A stretch of DNA of 64,000 bases from Takakia lepidozioides (lineage: Eukaryota > Streptophyta > Takakiopsida > Takakiales > Takakiaceae), in assembly GCA_030704615.1 (NCBI GenBank), contig CM060731.1:13950001-14014000 (forward strand). Reading direction: 5' to 3'. The notes below the pieces were generated by a model. It made no database searches, had not been told where the DNA came from, and saw only the letters and a program-made list of their open reading frames with translations. A program made the position numbers and the translations under genes. How positions within the stretch are numbered: the first letter of the stretch is position 1; the number at the start of each line of letters is the position of its first letter. Positions 41,601-55,300 of the stretch are shown here, piece by piece.

Positions 41601-44367
41601 TGGGAGTCTGATCTTTCCTGTTGCTACCTGTCAATTGCATTGAGCTCTCAACAGGATGAAGTGGGAAATTGTTGGGACTGCAGTGAGTGGGTGCTGGGAG
41701 GCAGGGAGGATCTGGTTAAAGAAATTACCAACGAACTTCAGGAGGAAAATCATGAGGTAAGTCAAGAAAACTGTAGCATCTGAAAACATCAGCTCACAAA
41801 TATGCTTCTGAAAAGAATATGCCAATATTTAGTGCCAGCAGGAGATTGTCTAGAAGTCGGATTAGATGTATCAGTGTTCCAGAATGCAAATTATCTTGAG
41901 AAACTTGATTGCAGAAGCGTGGATACATTTGAATTAAACTAAAACAGTGTCCTGTAATAGGACCTGTTAAGGCGTAGACAGAGAGGGGTATAGGAGAGGT
42001 TAAAGGAAATTACCAACAAACTTCAGGAGGAAAATTGTGAGGCAAGTCAAGCTAACTACAGCATCTGAAAACATCAGCTCACAAATATGCTTCTGAAAAG
42101 AACATGCCAATATTTGGTGCCACCAGTAGAAGTCAGAGTAGATGTTAAGGTGTCCCAGAGTGCAAATTATCTTGAGAAACTTGATTGCAGAAGCATGGAT
42201 ACATATGAAGTAAACTAAAATAGTGTCCTGTAATAGGACCAGGGGTTACTTAATACTGTTGTCAAAATAAACTGAGGGGAATGAAGGCAAGGAGGTGGGG
42301 GGAGCCCATGTTCATGGTATGGGAGATGCATTTGAGGCTATCAAGGCATAACTAGAGAAGGGGACAGGAGAGCAGAAATGAGTCACCATCAGCTCGCTCT
42401 GCTGGTGGGACATACCTTAGTTATGACATTGATTCTGACTCTGTACTGTTGCATTATGGAACAGTCACTTCAGCAGGATAGGTCAATGTTGGACCTTGAG
42501 TGGCATAGCCTTGTGGACATACACCCCATTGAATTTAGCTGAAACCAAGAGGAGACAGGGGGGGGGGGTAGTGCAAGGAGAGGTAGAATGGGGGATCCCC
42601 CAGATCGTGAAAGGTTTACCCCCTCAGTGGGATGGACCATAAACATCTAGTTGATCTGGTTTTACAGATGTGCTCAAGAAAGCTCTTAACTATACATCAT
42701 TGATGCACATATTCACCCCAGAATTCAGTCCCAAGAAGGGCCACAGCTTTCAACATTTCTCGAGCCGCTGGAACTAAGCAGTTGAGGTGCTGAGACAGTC
42801 CCTTTGTTACTTTCTGGTAGGGCTTCTTGTTCAAACGAATACCATGCTGATGCGTTGAAAACAATTCAGAAAGTAACAAACAGCCTCTTACCTAGTGGTG
42901 ACACCAGTTCTAGTGTGTGAAGAGGTTCAGAGTAGACTTGCACAAGTCTTCAGGTCGTTCATTTTTTACCAGGATTTCCTCCATGGCTTACTACTTGTGG
43001 CCTTGATTTTCTCCTCTCACATGTCCATGAGGAGAGGACTTGGAAGTCTTTCATCCACCCTCCTCAGCCACATTAAGGCCTGTTTGACAGGTTGGTCTGC
43101 TGGTACCACGCCGCAGAGGTTTTAAAGGCCCTGATTGCTTTTGTGCAGGAGTGGTGGACATATGTGTGCATGGGCCCAGCAGACCTCCACCCGAATTGGC
43201 ATCTGGGCATGCGTGGCACCCAGCACCGTGCAGTGATGTGGCGTGTCTGGAAAGAGGGCGGCACTGGCTTTTTGTACTGGGGTGCAAATTGCTATGAAAA
43301 GGCAATGGCTTCGGCTGCGGAGGTATTTTTCCTTAGCTTGTGCACATGTATATCAGATAGTAGGAAGCCGCTCCATTCCCAGTTGTGGCTCTTCAAGAAT
43401 CTCTGAGGCTTGTTGCTCTCTAGAGTCCGTTTTGCAAGTTGCAGTCGTTACTATTTTTTCGTTAGACTATTGAGGAACATGGATGATACACTCGCTACGC
43501 TTTGCTTGCTATAGCTCTGTCTGGCTGTAGATCCTAGCAGAAAGGGGGGTGGGGGAGGAGATGAGGGATGAGCCACATCCCCCAGTAGTAGGATGTACTT
43601 TAAATTGTAGGTTTTGTGGCCCAAAGTCGTAACTGCCTTCAAAGGGGTGCAGAGTGACAAACAGTTGAATTGGTGACATTTGATAAGGTCCAGAGGGAAC
43701 CAGGAGTAGGAGATACCGATCTCCCAATGGTCTCTACTGCCAAGATAACGCATAATGTAGATAAATTTTCAGTTTTCTTTTTTGAGTAAAGTTGATGAAG
43801 AGGGAGGGAGATGATACTTCTGCGCTTGTGGGTAGCAGCTGCTCAAGTTTTTCATTGTGTCTGACTTGTTTGTGGTTCCAATGAATTTCTAGATACGGTT
43901 TCGTCGGGGGCTACCTCCTGGTGATGGAGTTCTATTTTACCCTGGGGAGGTCTTCACACCAGGTGCTACCCTACCTGTTGCATCTGTGCGCCTGGAACGG
44001 ATAATGAGTGGTATGCAGGTATGTAATCTTTATGTTCTTGTCTTCACGTCCAATTCTCTCTGCAATTAGAACAGCCTCATAATCTGGCGACATTTCCGTA
44101 GTTTCAGTACTGTCACGGATCTGATGTGCTTTTTAACCATTATATTCTTTCTCAAAGGAAACTATCTGCTTACTTATCAGTATGGTGCATTTCTGCAAGG
44201 ACTTCGAGTATCTGCAACTGTACTCCACCATGTATGGGCGGCCAGCGGCATTGACTCTCCTAGAAAAGACGGGGATGTATTATGGACCCGAGCGGTACAC
44301 ACATGAGCACGGACCTATTGAGTCCATGCGGGGGGAGGTTTACCGCTCCTATCGGCCAACAACGTAG
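35671..44367 (+). CDS. GH123-like glycosidase (DUF4091 protein), 14 coding exons
   Basis: Exons: 35671-35889, 36384-36520, 36927-37037, 37150-37251, 38500-38627, 39072-39233, 39856-39937, 40376-40469, 40748-40844, 41058-41151, 41684-41756, 43149-43322, 43893-44018, 44200-44367. All have GT-AG borders, phases agree, total 1767 nt, 588 residues. N-terminal APPPVEGVGGGG, then LLAARNERESAQIALRPK, VWVSVDVP-like LWVSVDVPASQPPGFYAG and VTVWDFELPITPSLPAVF form the N-terminal beta domain. The catalytic part has WLLRYRLSPYFCRW, DPKLAAYAVPYAP, FYLWDE (Asp-Glu about 344-345, the GH123 catalytic pair), EWWTYVCMGP, GTGFLYWGANCY, and DFEYLQL near the end. GH123 enzymes release beta-GalNAc; the plant substrate is unknown. 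No signal peptide is seen with this start. Confidence 0.9.
41713..42240 (+). repeat. Tandem duplication of an exon end plus intron in the GH123-like gene
   Basis: 41713-41964 and 41999-42240 are diverged direct copies. The first contains the last 44 bases of exon 11 and its donor (GAG|GTAAGT). In the second the donor reads GAG|GCAAGT and the lysine-rich peptide has changed (ITNKLQEENCE). Both copies end GTCCTGTAATAGGACC. The second copy lies in intron 11 and is probably not used. Confidence 0.85.
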
Positions 44368-46264
44368 GGTCCAGCCCCATGAAAATCTTTTGTATCATAG
44401 TGGGCCTAATTGTAGTTATCTTGGGACTTAGACTGGATAGAGCTGTTGAAGCTTGCGAGCATTTTCAAGATACCATTAGATTTAAAATCAACAGAAATTT
44501 ACATATTATACAGCCATTGAGGCTACAAATTGATCAGATGAAAGCCAAATATGTGACAGTACATGAACAATCCCATGTTTATGTGTAGGCAAGTTTTGGA
44601 CTCATTGCACATATTTGTCCCATAGTCAAAAGGTAGGGCTCCCAGTATATGGTGGTCGATTTCTTACCGAGGCATGGACAAAAGCCAAAACGTTGGTTGC
44701 ATTGTCTGTGGAAGATACCGACAATGCTGCACATGGCATTGAATGACAGTAAGGCCAAAGGCCCACCAGTATCTAAGATTTTGATTTGAACCTTGGCTAG
44801 TTTGATTGGCTCCACCGAATGTTTCGATAAGGAGCAATGTAAACTGGTGACCTTTTATACTGGCCAATGTGGGCGGAACCATGCGAGGTCATTTGGTGCA
44901 ATCTGCATTTTTAGAGATTTTGAGTTTTAGGTCTTCTTCACTGGCCACACTCATGATCAGGGTTGATTGATAAAAGTATAAGAACAACAAACATTTAGCC
45001 CAGTGGTAAGACCATAACCTGCTTCACCGGTCATAAAGGTCCACCTTCCCCTGGAAGGCAGTAACCGGAAAGTGATACCATAATTTATGCTTGCTTGGGC
45101 AACGCTTCCACATTTTCTTTTTGTAAAGGGTGATCCCTTCCTTTTTCTTGGAATTGAATGGCGGCGTCCTCTTGCACTTGATTGTCTTTTGCAGTCCACT
45201 TCTAGTGGTTTTACATGTTTCCTGTTGCGAGTTATCATTCGCATGTTTGAAATCCTGCCAAAAATGCCACAACTCTTAGTATGACAGAAGCTTAGTTTGT
45301 GATGGCAAGTTAGGCCAGGTTTTATATAACTCTGAATATACATTTTTGGTGGTTTAGTCTGATATTTGCTGGGAGATGCCCCAGAATGTGGAGGCCAATC
45401 ACTGAACAAGATTTTGCAAAATGGCAAAAAGCAATGGTCAAAGCAAATTTTTGATTTGTTTTCAATTTAGGCCACTTTCTTTTGCTATAATATCCCATTT
45501 GCAATGATCAAATCTCCTGAGATTTTTTCACAGTCTTCATCATGTCACTAGGGATGACATTGTACGGTTCATCCATGGATGTATGGGGGTAGGAAGATAC
45601 AGCTAGGCAATGCAGGGTATATACACTTTTTGTCCAAAAGTGCTGGAATTTAGCTCGTCCTGTAGGGGATAAACTTGAAGAAAAAACCCCTTTGAAAGTC
45701 ACTGGCCGCAAGGCAATAAAATAATTTTTTAACATGTAGTTAGGTGGGGTTTCCTTGGAAACAAAAAAAAAAGGAAAAAGAAGGTGGATAACTCAAGTTG
45801 GAGAAGCTCTGACCTTGCCTAACATATCAAAATCTGCAACCAAAATTGCAACCCAAGTTGGGGGGCAGTGAAAAGTTGAAGGGATGAGGTGGAAAAGGAA
45901 GACTGGAAGCGCAAACTTGTCTCCACAACGCTACATGGAGCTGCCAAGGCGAGCTTACACATACTAAGGGGTGCTCAGTGCACAATGAGAATCACCCCAC
46001 TGAGTGGAACATAATCATATTTACTGGATGAAAACATTCTCCCTGGAAATGGCTCAACCTAGCTATTCACAGTGATGACCATTAGGCATTCCAATGTGTC
46101 AAGTTTTTTTTTTGAATCCACAATGTCAACATCATTGGTGCCAAACATTTTACATGTTACTTCACATTTAGATGGCAAGTTTTAAACAAGAAAAAGGATG
46201 ATTAAACCTTGTTGTGACCCAATGCATGCGATCACAACACATGAAACACATGAAACAAAAACTG
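44368..46264. other. Convergent intergenic region
   Basis: Lies between the stop codons of the GH123-like gene (+) and the mTERF gene (-). AT-rich, with no supported frame; should hold both 3' untranslated regions. Confidence 0.6.
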
Positions 46265-49200
46265 TCATATGTGGACTTTATTTTTCCATTCGAACTTCTT
46301 GGCGAAGCTGCTCAAAAGCAGTTCATGGCGGAAGGTTTGATACTCTTCTACAGTGGTGTTTGCCCATTGCTTGCAGAAACATGTGTCAGTGACAGCCAAT
46401 GACTTCATAGGGAAAACCCCAGTCGGGGCTTTCTTCAATGCCACCAAAAATCTATGGCGTGGCATTATACGTTGTTCAAGAGAAAGGCTAAAATAGGCTG
46501 GGAAGCTAGTGACAGTGTGGACACTGCCTTTTAGCTCTTTTACTAGATAAGAATACTTCGGTTTCAAGCAGTCCTCTACAGAGAGGGATAGCACCTGCAC
46601 AACACCCCACTCCCATTAGCATACAAACAAACTATCCCAGAGACTGGGTCTTGAACAAGGCCTTGCTATACCCAAAGGAACATATTTAGGAGATACACAC
46701 ATATCTACCTGTTGTAGCCTCTAGTTTTCCCATCAAGTGGCAGTCAGTACGGAATTGACATAGCCTTCCCAATGCTGACGATGATAACGTGCACATTTTC
46801 AGCATTAACCATTGCATTCCATAGGTACATTGGCTATTACGTACCATTCAGGGCATAGTCCCTACCGAAACTAGCCACACCACAATATGGAACTCAGTCC
46901 AAAGTTTCGACACCCATTGCGACAAATCCATTTGCGAGTTAATTTCATGGTTGGCACTGGCCACTTGCTAGATACATGTTTCTGTGAGAGACAAATCAAC
47001 TTCTCCTGAACACAAATTGAAGACAAAGAAAGACAGCAAGTACAAATGACTGTAGGGATGTCGGTATCATCCTTAACCCTCCTGTGACTGAAGATGCAAC
47101 TAGAAGGTTTCTCAACTGGTTATTGTACATCGAGCAGCGTGTGGCCTCAGTGTTCCTTGGTTCCTATGGCTACTTTCTGGCACTTAGCTGTTGTCCTCCC
47201 ATGCTTTCAAGGTGTCAGAGTTCTCTTCTGCAGCTGTCTTGTGATCTTTGGACTCGGTGCTGCCGTCTTTTAGCTCCTGTATCTCTCCTCTTTCAGTAGA
47301 AATTTCCTTTTCTTGGCAAGTGGTTAGCTTGAATACTGGGTTTGTGTGCATTTGATGTGTTTCTCTCTCACGGCCATGCCAGGATCAGCATCTTTAGGTT
47401 GCGATCAAGGTGTGTTTCTTTCCCCATCTCAGAAAAGTTAAGTGAAAAATGACAGAGCAGTGCAAATACCTTACAAAGATATGGCCATACCTGTGTCAGG
47501 CGGGTAAGGACCTTTACAATGTCTTGTTTGCTCATGCCGATGCTGCTCAGGTACTCAACTCGTGGACGAATGCCCTCCTCAACGCTGTAGTGTAATAGTT
47601 GGGGGTGCCGAGTGACCATCTTTGCTAGTGTCTCTTTTGGTACCCCCATTTCAGTTAATAGAAAGTCCACTCGGGGCCCCAATGATTCTTCGATGCTTTG
47701 TGTCAGAACCTGGTCCAGTTTACATCAAATCAGCAACAAATGTTGAATGAAGCTAAGAAGATGGATGACTCCTTTGCCCAGTCAGGGAGGTCTCCATGCA
47801 TACCAGCTATCCATTAGTCACACCTGGACTTAAAAAATGCCAGACTGACAGGAAAGCGCAGCATTCAGGCAAGCAAACATTTGCCATAAACCATAATGTT
47901 CTCATCAGACTCGGCTCTCTAACCTTGTGTACCCCACACCTGAGAACCCCACACCTGAGATGGATGAACCAGAAGAGTGGGGGAGTGGAGAAGGATCTAA
48001 GAGAAGAGAGCAGCATGGAGCCACTATCAGCACTGAGGGCTTGCTCCTTGGTAGGAATTAACGGTTACTAGGCTTCCTCCCTTGTCTCCTTAAGGAAAAA
48101 AAACCAAGTTACTTGAGGCCTTCCAACTTTCCTCTAGAAAGCCCTCTACCACAGCATAACACATAATTCAGAGTCATGGAGGGCAGCAACTGTACGTAAT
48201 GTTCTAGACTCTCAATCTGAACAGGAAGAGGTGCAGTTTCAGCCATTTAATACGTGGACCTCTTACATAGCAAGACGCCTAAGGCACTGTCGATTCACAC
48301 TTTACACCTTGATTTTAGAATCCTTCTTGCTTGAATCAAAGGCATATTTCAGCACCTGATAGGCAGACACGACCTCCTAATTCAATATGACAAATAAAGA
48401 GCTGACCTGAGGGCTCCTTGTTATAATGACGCCAATATCTCCCTCTTTGATTCCAACAACCTCTTGCAAGTACTTCACCCTTGGTATCAGGGACCGTTCT
48501 AGACTGCACTCCAACAATGTGGGTGCCAGGGTGAGGACTCTTCCAAGTTTTGATTCTGGCAAGCCAAGGCTCTTTAGGTACTGAACACGTGGCTTCATCG
48601 CTCGATCAACCGTATACTCAAGAATCTGTGGGTGCCTGACAATCAATTTGCTCAGATGTTCCACTTGCACCCCCAAACTGATCAGATACGCAATCCGTTC
48701 CTTCACAAGTGCGACGTTTGCTTGAAAGCATGCTTTATGGCGGTCAGCGATTTTTGTTAAGTCATGCTCGTTCAAGCCCAAACCATGCAAGTACTCAACC
48801 AATGGCCGCCATTTAAGCTCTAAACCCAGCTGCCTTGCCAAACGATGAAAGATTGCATCGTCCATCCCACCAGCAAAGACGTGCTGCAGCAAACAAATAC
48901 AGACTCCCACTTCCATAAATGACAATGCCAGACATAGGTTGCCGCCAACCACCCTCTCCTCCCCTCCCCATACATTTCCCTTATGACTTACCCTTGAAAA
49001 ATAATCCCCATGGCTCTTCCCCAAACTCTGCAAATTCTGACCAAAAAGTGCATGAAACCCAGCCCAAACCAGCCAGAGGTCTCAGATGGCCAAGGACCAT
49101 ACAGTACAGGCATAGATGATTTATGGGCCCTTGATATCATGCTAGAAAGCATGTGATCGAAGCATTGCTCCTCTATCCCTCTAGCAATATGTGACGTGCA

Positions 49201-51389
49201 GTTATGTACCTTCTGTTTGGACTGTCATACAGGAGATAAAATCTGCAGGCTTACGCAACCATTAGACTAGAACATTCTATGATTTCTCTACAAACGGACT
49301 GAATGCGATATTTCCCATTCCCTTTCCCAGCAGGAAAAGCTCACACACAGGTAGATTGTCCATCAGAAAATTCATGCCAGGGAAACTCCTGCTATCGTAC
49401 CCTATCCAAGCCAGTCAAGTGGCGCTGTTCTGAACTCTCTACATGCAGTACACCACCATCTTGCGGATGAGCAGCTGCCAAAGAGCTTGCCCCTTGCAAT
49501 CCCACACTTCGCTTCTCCTTAATAGAAGTTGCATCCCTCAGTTTCTGGTGTCGAATGATTTGGTAGGCTTGCTCTTCCCAGTCACTGCTTGAAAGCTTCT
49601 TCTGCCGGGGAAATCTAGCCTGCGTCTGTAAATGGAGTGGTGGTGGGATGACTGACTTTCGACCACTTGGGCCTGTAAGAGAAATCACACAATATCAGCT
49701 TGTGAAGTATGTTCATGACTGTAGTTGTGAATTGTACGCCTTAAAAGGCACAGCTAAACACTGGTGTTTACGCTACTCTTATAACCCATCCCTAAGTTAA
49801 AAGATCCAAGGCGAGTAGTAATACCGGCGTCAGCCCCTGACAAAGGTAGGTTCTGTCCCATTGTGTTCCACTCAAACTGGGCGCGGGGTCAATGGCCACA
49901 AGACTACGGCAAACAACGTCTTATGAGTACATTCCTAAGTTAAAAGAAAGCCCTCAGCTTTTTGACACACCTGTAAGCCAAGACCTAAATGTGGCTATCG
50001 ATACAGCAAATACATGTGATATCAAAATTTAATGGCAAAGTACTGTATATTGATAAGCATTTATGGTGCAACCTTGCCTGCCACGGCGAGCCGAGATGAT
50101 GAGCTCATGACATCTGTCATAACTTCAGAATCTTCCATGCCAGATGATGTGAGCCTTTTCCCTGCACCACTCAAGGAGGGTCCATTGGCAGCGCTCACCC
50201 CGCTAACCACTCCCTTGTATCCCACCCTTCCCTGTTTCTTGAACTTGCGGCGTGACTTTGAGCTCATCGCGTCAGGCTCAGCTTCCTCCTCCCCATCCTA
50301 CATTTAGTTATTTAGTACAATTAGGTGCTTGAAAAAATCAAGAAACGTCACCATCTTCAGTTCATTTAGGGCATAGACCCACATTATAGAAAACCTATCT
50401 GAACCTGTGGTGGTTTTAATAGAAGGAAACTCAGCCCAAAATAGTGTAGTTCTTGTGCACAACTGATAATAATCACAGTGCCCGATTTAACTAAGGAGGA
50501 GTTAAAAGACTGTCATCTCTAAGAGACAGAAAGAGAGAAAGGAGCTTTATAACGTCCACAGGAACTCAAAAAGACCATTCACACCTAACAAACAAAGAAA
50601 CAACTAGAAAACCAGGCCCAACGAGGTGCTGGAGTGGCTCATAGAGAAAACGTTCACCGAAAAAACAAAACCGGAATACAGTGGGGTGCCCAAGACAACC
50701 AATATTTTCCAGCTATGAATTACCATGCCCAACACCAGACTAAAGAGCTCGAGCTGCAACACCTAAGCCCCTTTTGGCTTCCTGTTTGGTTTCTCAAAGC
50801 TTCTTCCTCATAAATTGGGGATGAGAATTCTACCCATGAGAATTCTACCCAAATGTATGTACAGTTGACCAAATTGGGCATTGAATGGAGGTGCTAGGGA
50901 GAATATAACAGTTACAAATGCACACTTAAGAAGCCTACACGGTTCAAGTCCTCATCTCAGAGTCCATCAATTGTCTGAACTTATTTTTCTGCAAGAGAGG
51001 CTGCGTTGCAATCTCAGCTTGTAGGAAATCAGCTCACGTTGGATGATCTCAGTTTGATACCACCCTAGCCATGGGACCCTGCGGCCAGCAAAGGGTAGTA
51101 AGATACTCACAGAAGGGACCAACTCAGACTGCAGGAATGGGCCAACATCTTCATCTTCATAACCAAAGGTGGAGAGGGGCTCTCCAAACCTCGACCGTCG
51201 ATTAGACTTGGCAATCCTTGCGTTTGAATGTTGTGCAGCTGCTCCAATTTCTTGATGGTTCGCAGACATGCCTTGTAAAGAGTAAAGGCCTTGGAGAGGG
51301 AGCCATGCCAAGGGAAGCTTCTTGTGACAGAAGCATCCTGGGAAAGAAGCGGTCACGGTTCCCCAGGGTGATGGTTGCGCCCGCGCCAT
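46265..51389 (-). CDS. mTERF family protein, probably organellar, 6 coding exons
   Basis: Exons in transcription order: 51389-51111, 50297-50078, 49672-49401, 48883-48407, 47709-47491, 46594-46265; 1797 nt, 598 residues. The N-terminus is rich in S, P, R and hydroxylated residues and looks like a transit peptide. Exon 4 carries repeated mTERF helices: WRPLVEYLHGLGLNEHDL, RIAYLISLGVQVEHLSKLIV, RHPQILEY, RVQYLKSLGLPESKLGRVL. Exon 5 has HPQLLHYSVEEGIRPRVEYL and exon 6 the terminal LSLSVEDCLKPKYSYLVKEL...FPAYFSLSLEQRI. mTERF proteins bind nucleic acids and control transcription or RNA processing in plastids and mitochondria. Intron 2 appears to use a GC donor (CAG|GCAAGG) to keep phase. The nearest upstream ATG outside the frame (about 51453) is a short upstream frame. 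Confidence 0.92.
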
Positions 51390-52331
51390 GGCATGCTCTA
51401 CCGTCAAATCTTCTAAGCTACTGTGGGACACCCTGGCTGCAACTGTCTAGTTGCCATGGCAAATATTGAAGTCTGGAAGGAGCTTTCACGCTATTCTTCT
51501 TCATATCCTGACTGAAAGCTCAAGCTGCAGCTCCTAACACCATAACTAGGACACGATAGGATCCACAACAGCGCTGTAGCTCCACCTTTTACAATCTCAA
51601 GGTCTCCAGCCTGTCTTCATCTTATTCCTTCACCCTGTAGCGACAACCCAGCTCCACCCTTCACAATCTTAACGTCTACAGCCAGCCTTCAACTTCTTCC
51701 AAAGGAATTACCTGGATACACATCACACTGCAATCTCAATCCTCCCCGAATTTCAAGCTCTTCTCTACGCTGTGAAACAGTCTCTCATCGTCCCTCTCTT
51801 GCTTTCCATCAATGACTCATCCACACCGGATGTTTCAGTCCGAAGAGGTCAAAATTTGAAGATGTATTCATCCGAAATGGAATGTTTGATGTCCTTTTCA
51901 TCTAGAAGCTCGCGATTCCGGTATCTGCATCCGTGGCCGGATGCAGATCCCACCCTGCCATCATACAAGGAGTGGCTGAAGATTTTGATGGAAAGTGTGA
52001 TAACCTTCGACATATGCTGATTAAAGAAAGGGAATCTCTCTCTTTTGTTTTGGGTCAAAACCATCTGGTCAAAGACAACCAATTTTCGACTGGTGTAGAG
52101 ATTGTAACTGGAAACTGTTGCTACCTGGTCCTTGAAATTGAGTGAGCCAGGATGGGGTTCTAGAAAGCATCAGGTGGAGGCCTGGCAGTGACCTTTTGAG
52201 CTATGGGGGCCAGGATTTGCTCGTTAGACTGGGGTGAAGGATCGGCGGGCCTGCAAGAGTGCTTCGGGATGCTGGTAGATGTGGGCGATTATTCTTGGTT
52301 GGGTCACAGAAATTGAAGGGAAGGGAGAAGT
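51390..52331. promoter_or_regulatory. Shared upstream region of the mTERF and S-acyltransferase genes
   Basis: About 940 bases between divergent start codons. It contains a short tandem-like pair of CTCCACCCTTCACAATCT.AA segments (about 51581-51670). No clear TATA box was identified for either gene. Confidence 0.45.
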
Positions 52332-55300
52332 ATGAACGTGGCTTCAGTGATAGTCGCATGGCTGGTGGCTCCGGCCATGTTCTTTGTGGTGGTCGCGGCA
52401 GTCCAGGCATGGAACACGGACTCCGTGACAATTGCCCTTTTCTTTGTGGGTATGTCCAATCATCATCCCCCCCAACCCCCCCCCGGCTCTTTAATCCATG
52501 AGTAGTCTACCACACAGCATCCATGGGACCTAGACATGCACTTACGTGTGTCTATTTGTATTGTGCAGTTCTGCCTTTGGCTGCTTGGATTGCAATCTCA
52601 CGAAGCTGTAAAGCTCAGCTTCATGAACCTGTGTTTGCACCATCGTTCATCGCGTCACTTATTGTCATAATGTGCGTCAACCACATCGTAATCCTTCGCT
52701 CTGGTAGACATCTTTTCTTTCCTTTACCATTCTTTGGTTCCTACCACATGCTTCTCGCTGTCTACTGAGAGGCAGCAGTCACTGACCCTGAACTTCCTGT
52801 GATCTTAATGGACTTTTGTGAAAGCAGCTGTTTCAGAACGGGGACATACACTAGTCACCTTTTGAATTGCAGTAGATGAGATCACTAATGCAAATTGCAC
52901 TGCAGCAACCAGTGCAGGATTGGATGCTTCTTTTGGTGTTGCAACTGTCACTTTATGTCTTACGTTTTGGAGGTCAGTGCCAACAATTCCAAAGGAACAC
53001 TTGAGTATGTCAATTGTGATTTAAAAAGTCAGGGCTCACATGTAAATTAGTACTTCTTTTGTAAATGTGTACCTTACAACTGTATTGCTCTGAAGGGTTT
53101 GTTGGATGAAGTGAGGCAGGGTTTGTGATAACTCGCCTGTTAGAAATCGAGGTACTGCAGCAGTTGAAGCAAACTAAATAAACCTTTCATGCCATCATAC
53201 CAACAGACCTGCAGTACTTCATTTTATCTCATTCTGTAAAGCTCTGATAGGAAGTTCCAGAGGGTGGTTAGGGTGCAATTTCACAAAGCCACTGCGAATT
53301 CAGAAATCTGTAGATGCCATCATGATAGCCAAGTGCAGATGTGCTGATGTAGGCGATTGGTTGTGCCCTCCTGCACGAAATTACACAGGCTTCTTTGAAA
53401 AAAAGGCAAAGTATATGGCATGATTCATGGATTGGGCTTGCAGTACAGGATGATAGTCAGTGACCCAGGCCGGCTTCCAATATACGCTGATTCAAGGGTA
53501 GCAGGGGGCCAAGATGGTGGGAGCAAGGCTGACTTGGCAAGAAGTGGTCAAGCACTGGGCCCTCTCATGCTGGTAAGTGCTTTTGAACATGAGCTTCCAG
53601 TCATTGCCATTAGTTTTATGAAGCACATTGAGAGTTGACTGTGGTGGTAATGAAAATACTCTACTGATCACGCAAAGGTTAAGCTGATCACCTGCTACCT
53701 AGTAGAATGGGCCACAGGTGGTGCCAAGCCATGTAGGTTGGTGAAGTGCTTTGAAAATGTGGGAGAATAGATGTTTCTCTGATGGTCTATTCAGACCTCT
53801 GAAGAACTGCATAGAGTTTGGCTGGCAGGCATCATTCAGCCCAAAGTCCTGAACTGTATGTCTCAACACTCTACAGGCAACGAATAAACAGTGATTGGTG
53901 CCTACTGTGGAATTCTAACTCTTGCGGGTGTTTTTGGACGTCAAGTAGAAGCCATTGGCAGTCAGAGACCTGGAGGTGAATGATGGAGAATGCGTACATG
54001 CTTTCATCAGTCCTGCACTCTTGGATAGGGATGAGGATGAAAGCACTGATGATGGTTTGTGGGAGGGTTCGCCAAGAAGATTGGTAGGTGGGTCTATTTT
54101 GGCTTGGTGGGTGGGTCAATGTTGGCTATCTTATCACTTGGGTCTCTGGATATTAAACAATCACACTTTGTGGGGGGAGCACTTGTTATTGCTGCAATTT
54201 GAATTTATGATTTGAGCTATTTGATCACATGCAAAAGAGTCAAGGTGACTAAACAGTTACTTGACCCTTCATGATATGAGTAGCAAACATTAGAGTGTTC
54301 TAGCCTCTGTGTGATTGCCTCCATTCAAGGTTTTGATCTTATGTTGTGGCAGTCACTACGGTCGAGAGTTTGTCGCCGATGCAATGCCAGAATTGACCAC
54401 TTCGATCATCACTGCCCTGCCATAATGAACTGCGTAGGTAAGGGTCAGCAACATTTTCCAGTGAGTTTTTACTTCTCTTCCAACTGGCATACCTCCATTA
54501 GGATTATTTCTTATGTGTCACTGCAACGTGATAGTTGAAACATGAATAGTCAGTCTTGCTGCTGCATATATGAATGGTAGTGTGATTCATGTAAGACTGT
54601 GTTCTCCAAATGTGTCCAATCCTGTATATCTCATGCAGTGTTATTGATGCTTCATGTGGCATGGGTGGGGTAGCCAGGCCGGAAGAACCATGTTCTTTTC
54701 CTGGGCATGCTGGTGACTTTTATTGTTGTTGAGCTTCTCTACGTTCAATGCGGCAAGCTATGTAATGGCATGATCCCTCACTTCCATTCTAGTGTCTCTC
54801 AGTGCCATTTTAGTGATATCCAGAGGGATGATTGGAATTAGAAAATGTTACACATTGAGAGACGTGCTCCGTTTTTCTTGAGTGGGCGTTTGACTAGTAA
54901 CAATGCTAAATTACTGATAGGATCCCCACTTTGTATGGGTGTCATATGCTCTTACAGTCTCATGCCACTGAAATGCAGCTAACACCGGGGATTGGCGCAT
55001 TAGGTTGCACTTTTGTTTGAAAGGGGTCTAACCAAGGTGGGAAGTTGAAAAGGAATTCTCATATTTGACTGATGGAAGAGGTGAATTTGTCTCTGGATAT
55101 CTTTGCAGATTTGGAGGCGGGGCACCTCTTGTCTCTCCCGACAAATAGTCCACTGATACTCAGTGAAGGTCAGATGCTGGCAATTTGCTTAATGTGCTTC
55201 TCTCATCAGGCTCAGAACTGTACAGTCTAGTGTTTTCCATGAAGGTCAGGCAGGCTTCCCAAAAATAGGGGCTGAGTCAACCATATCTTTACCCTAAGCC

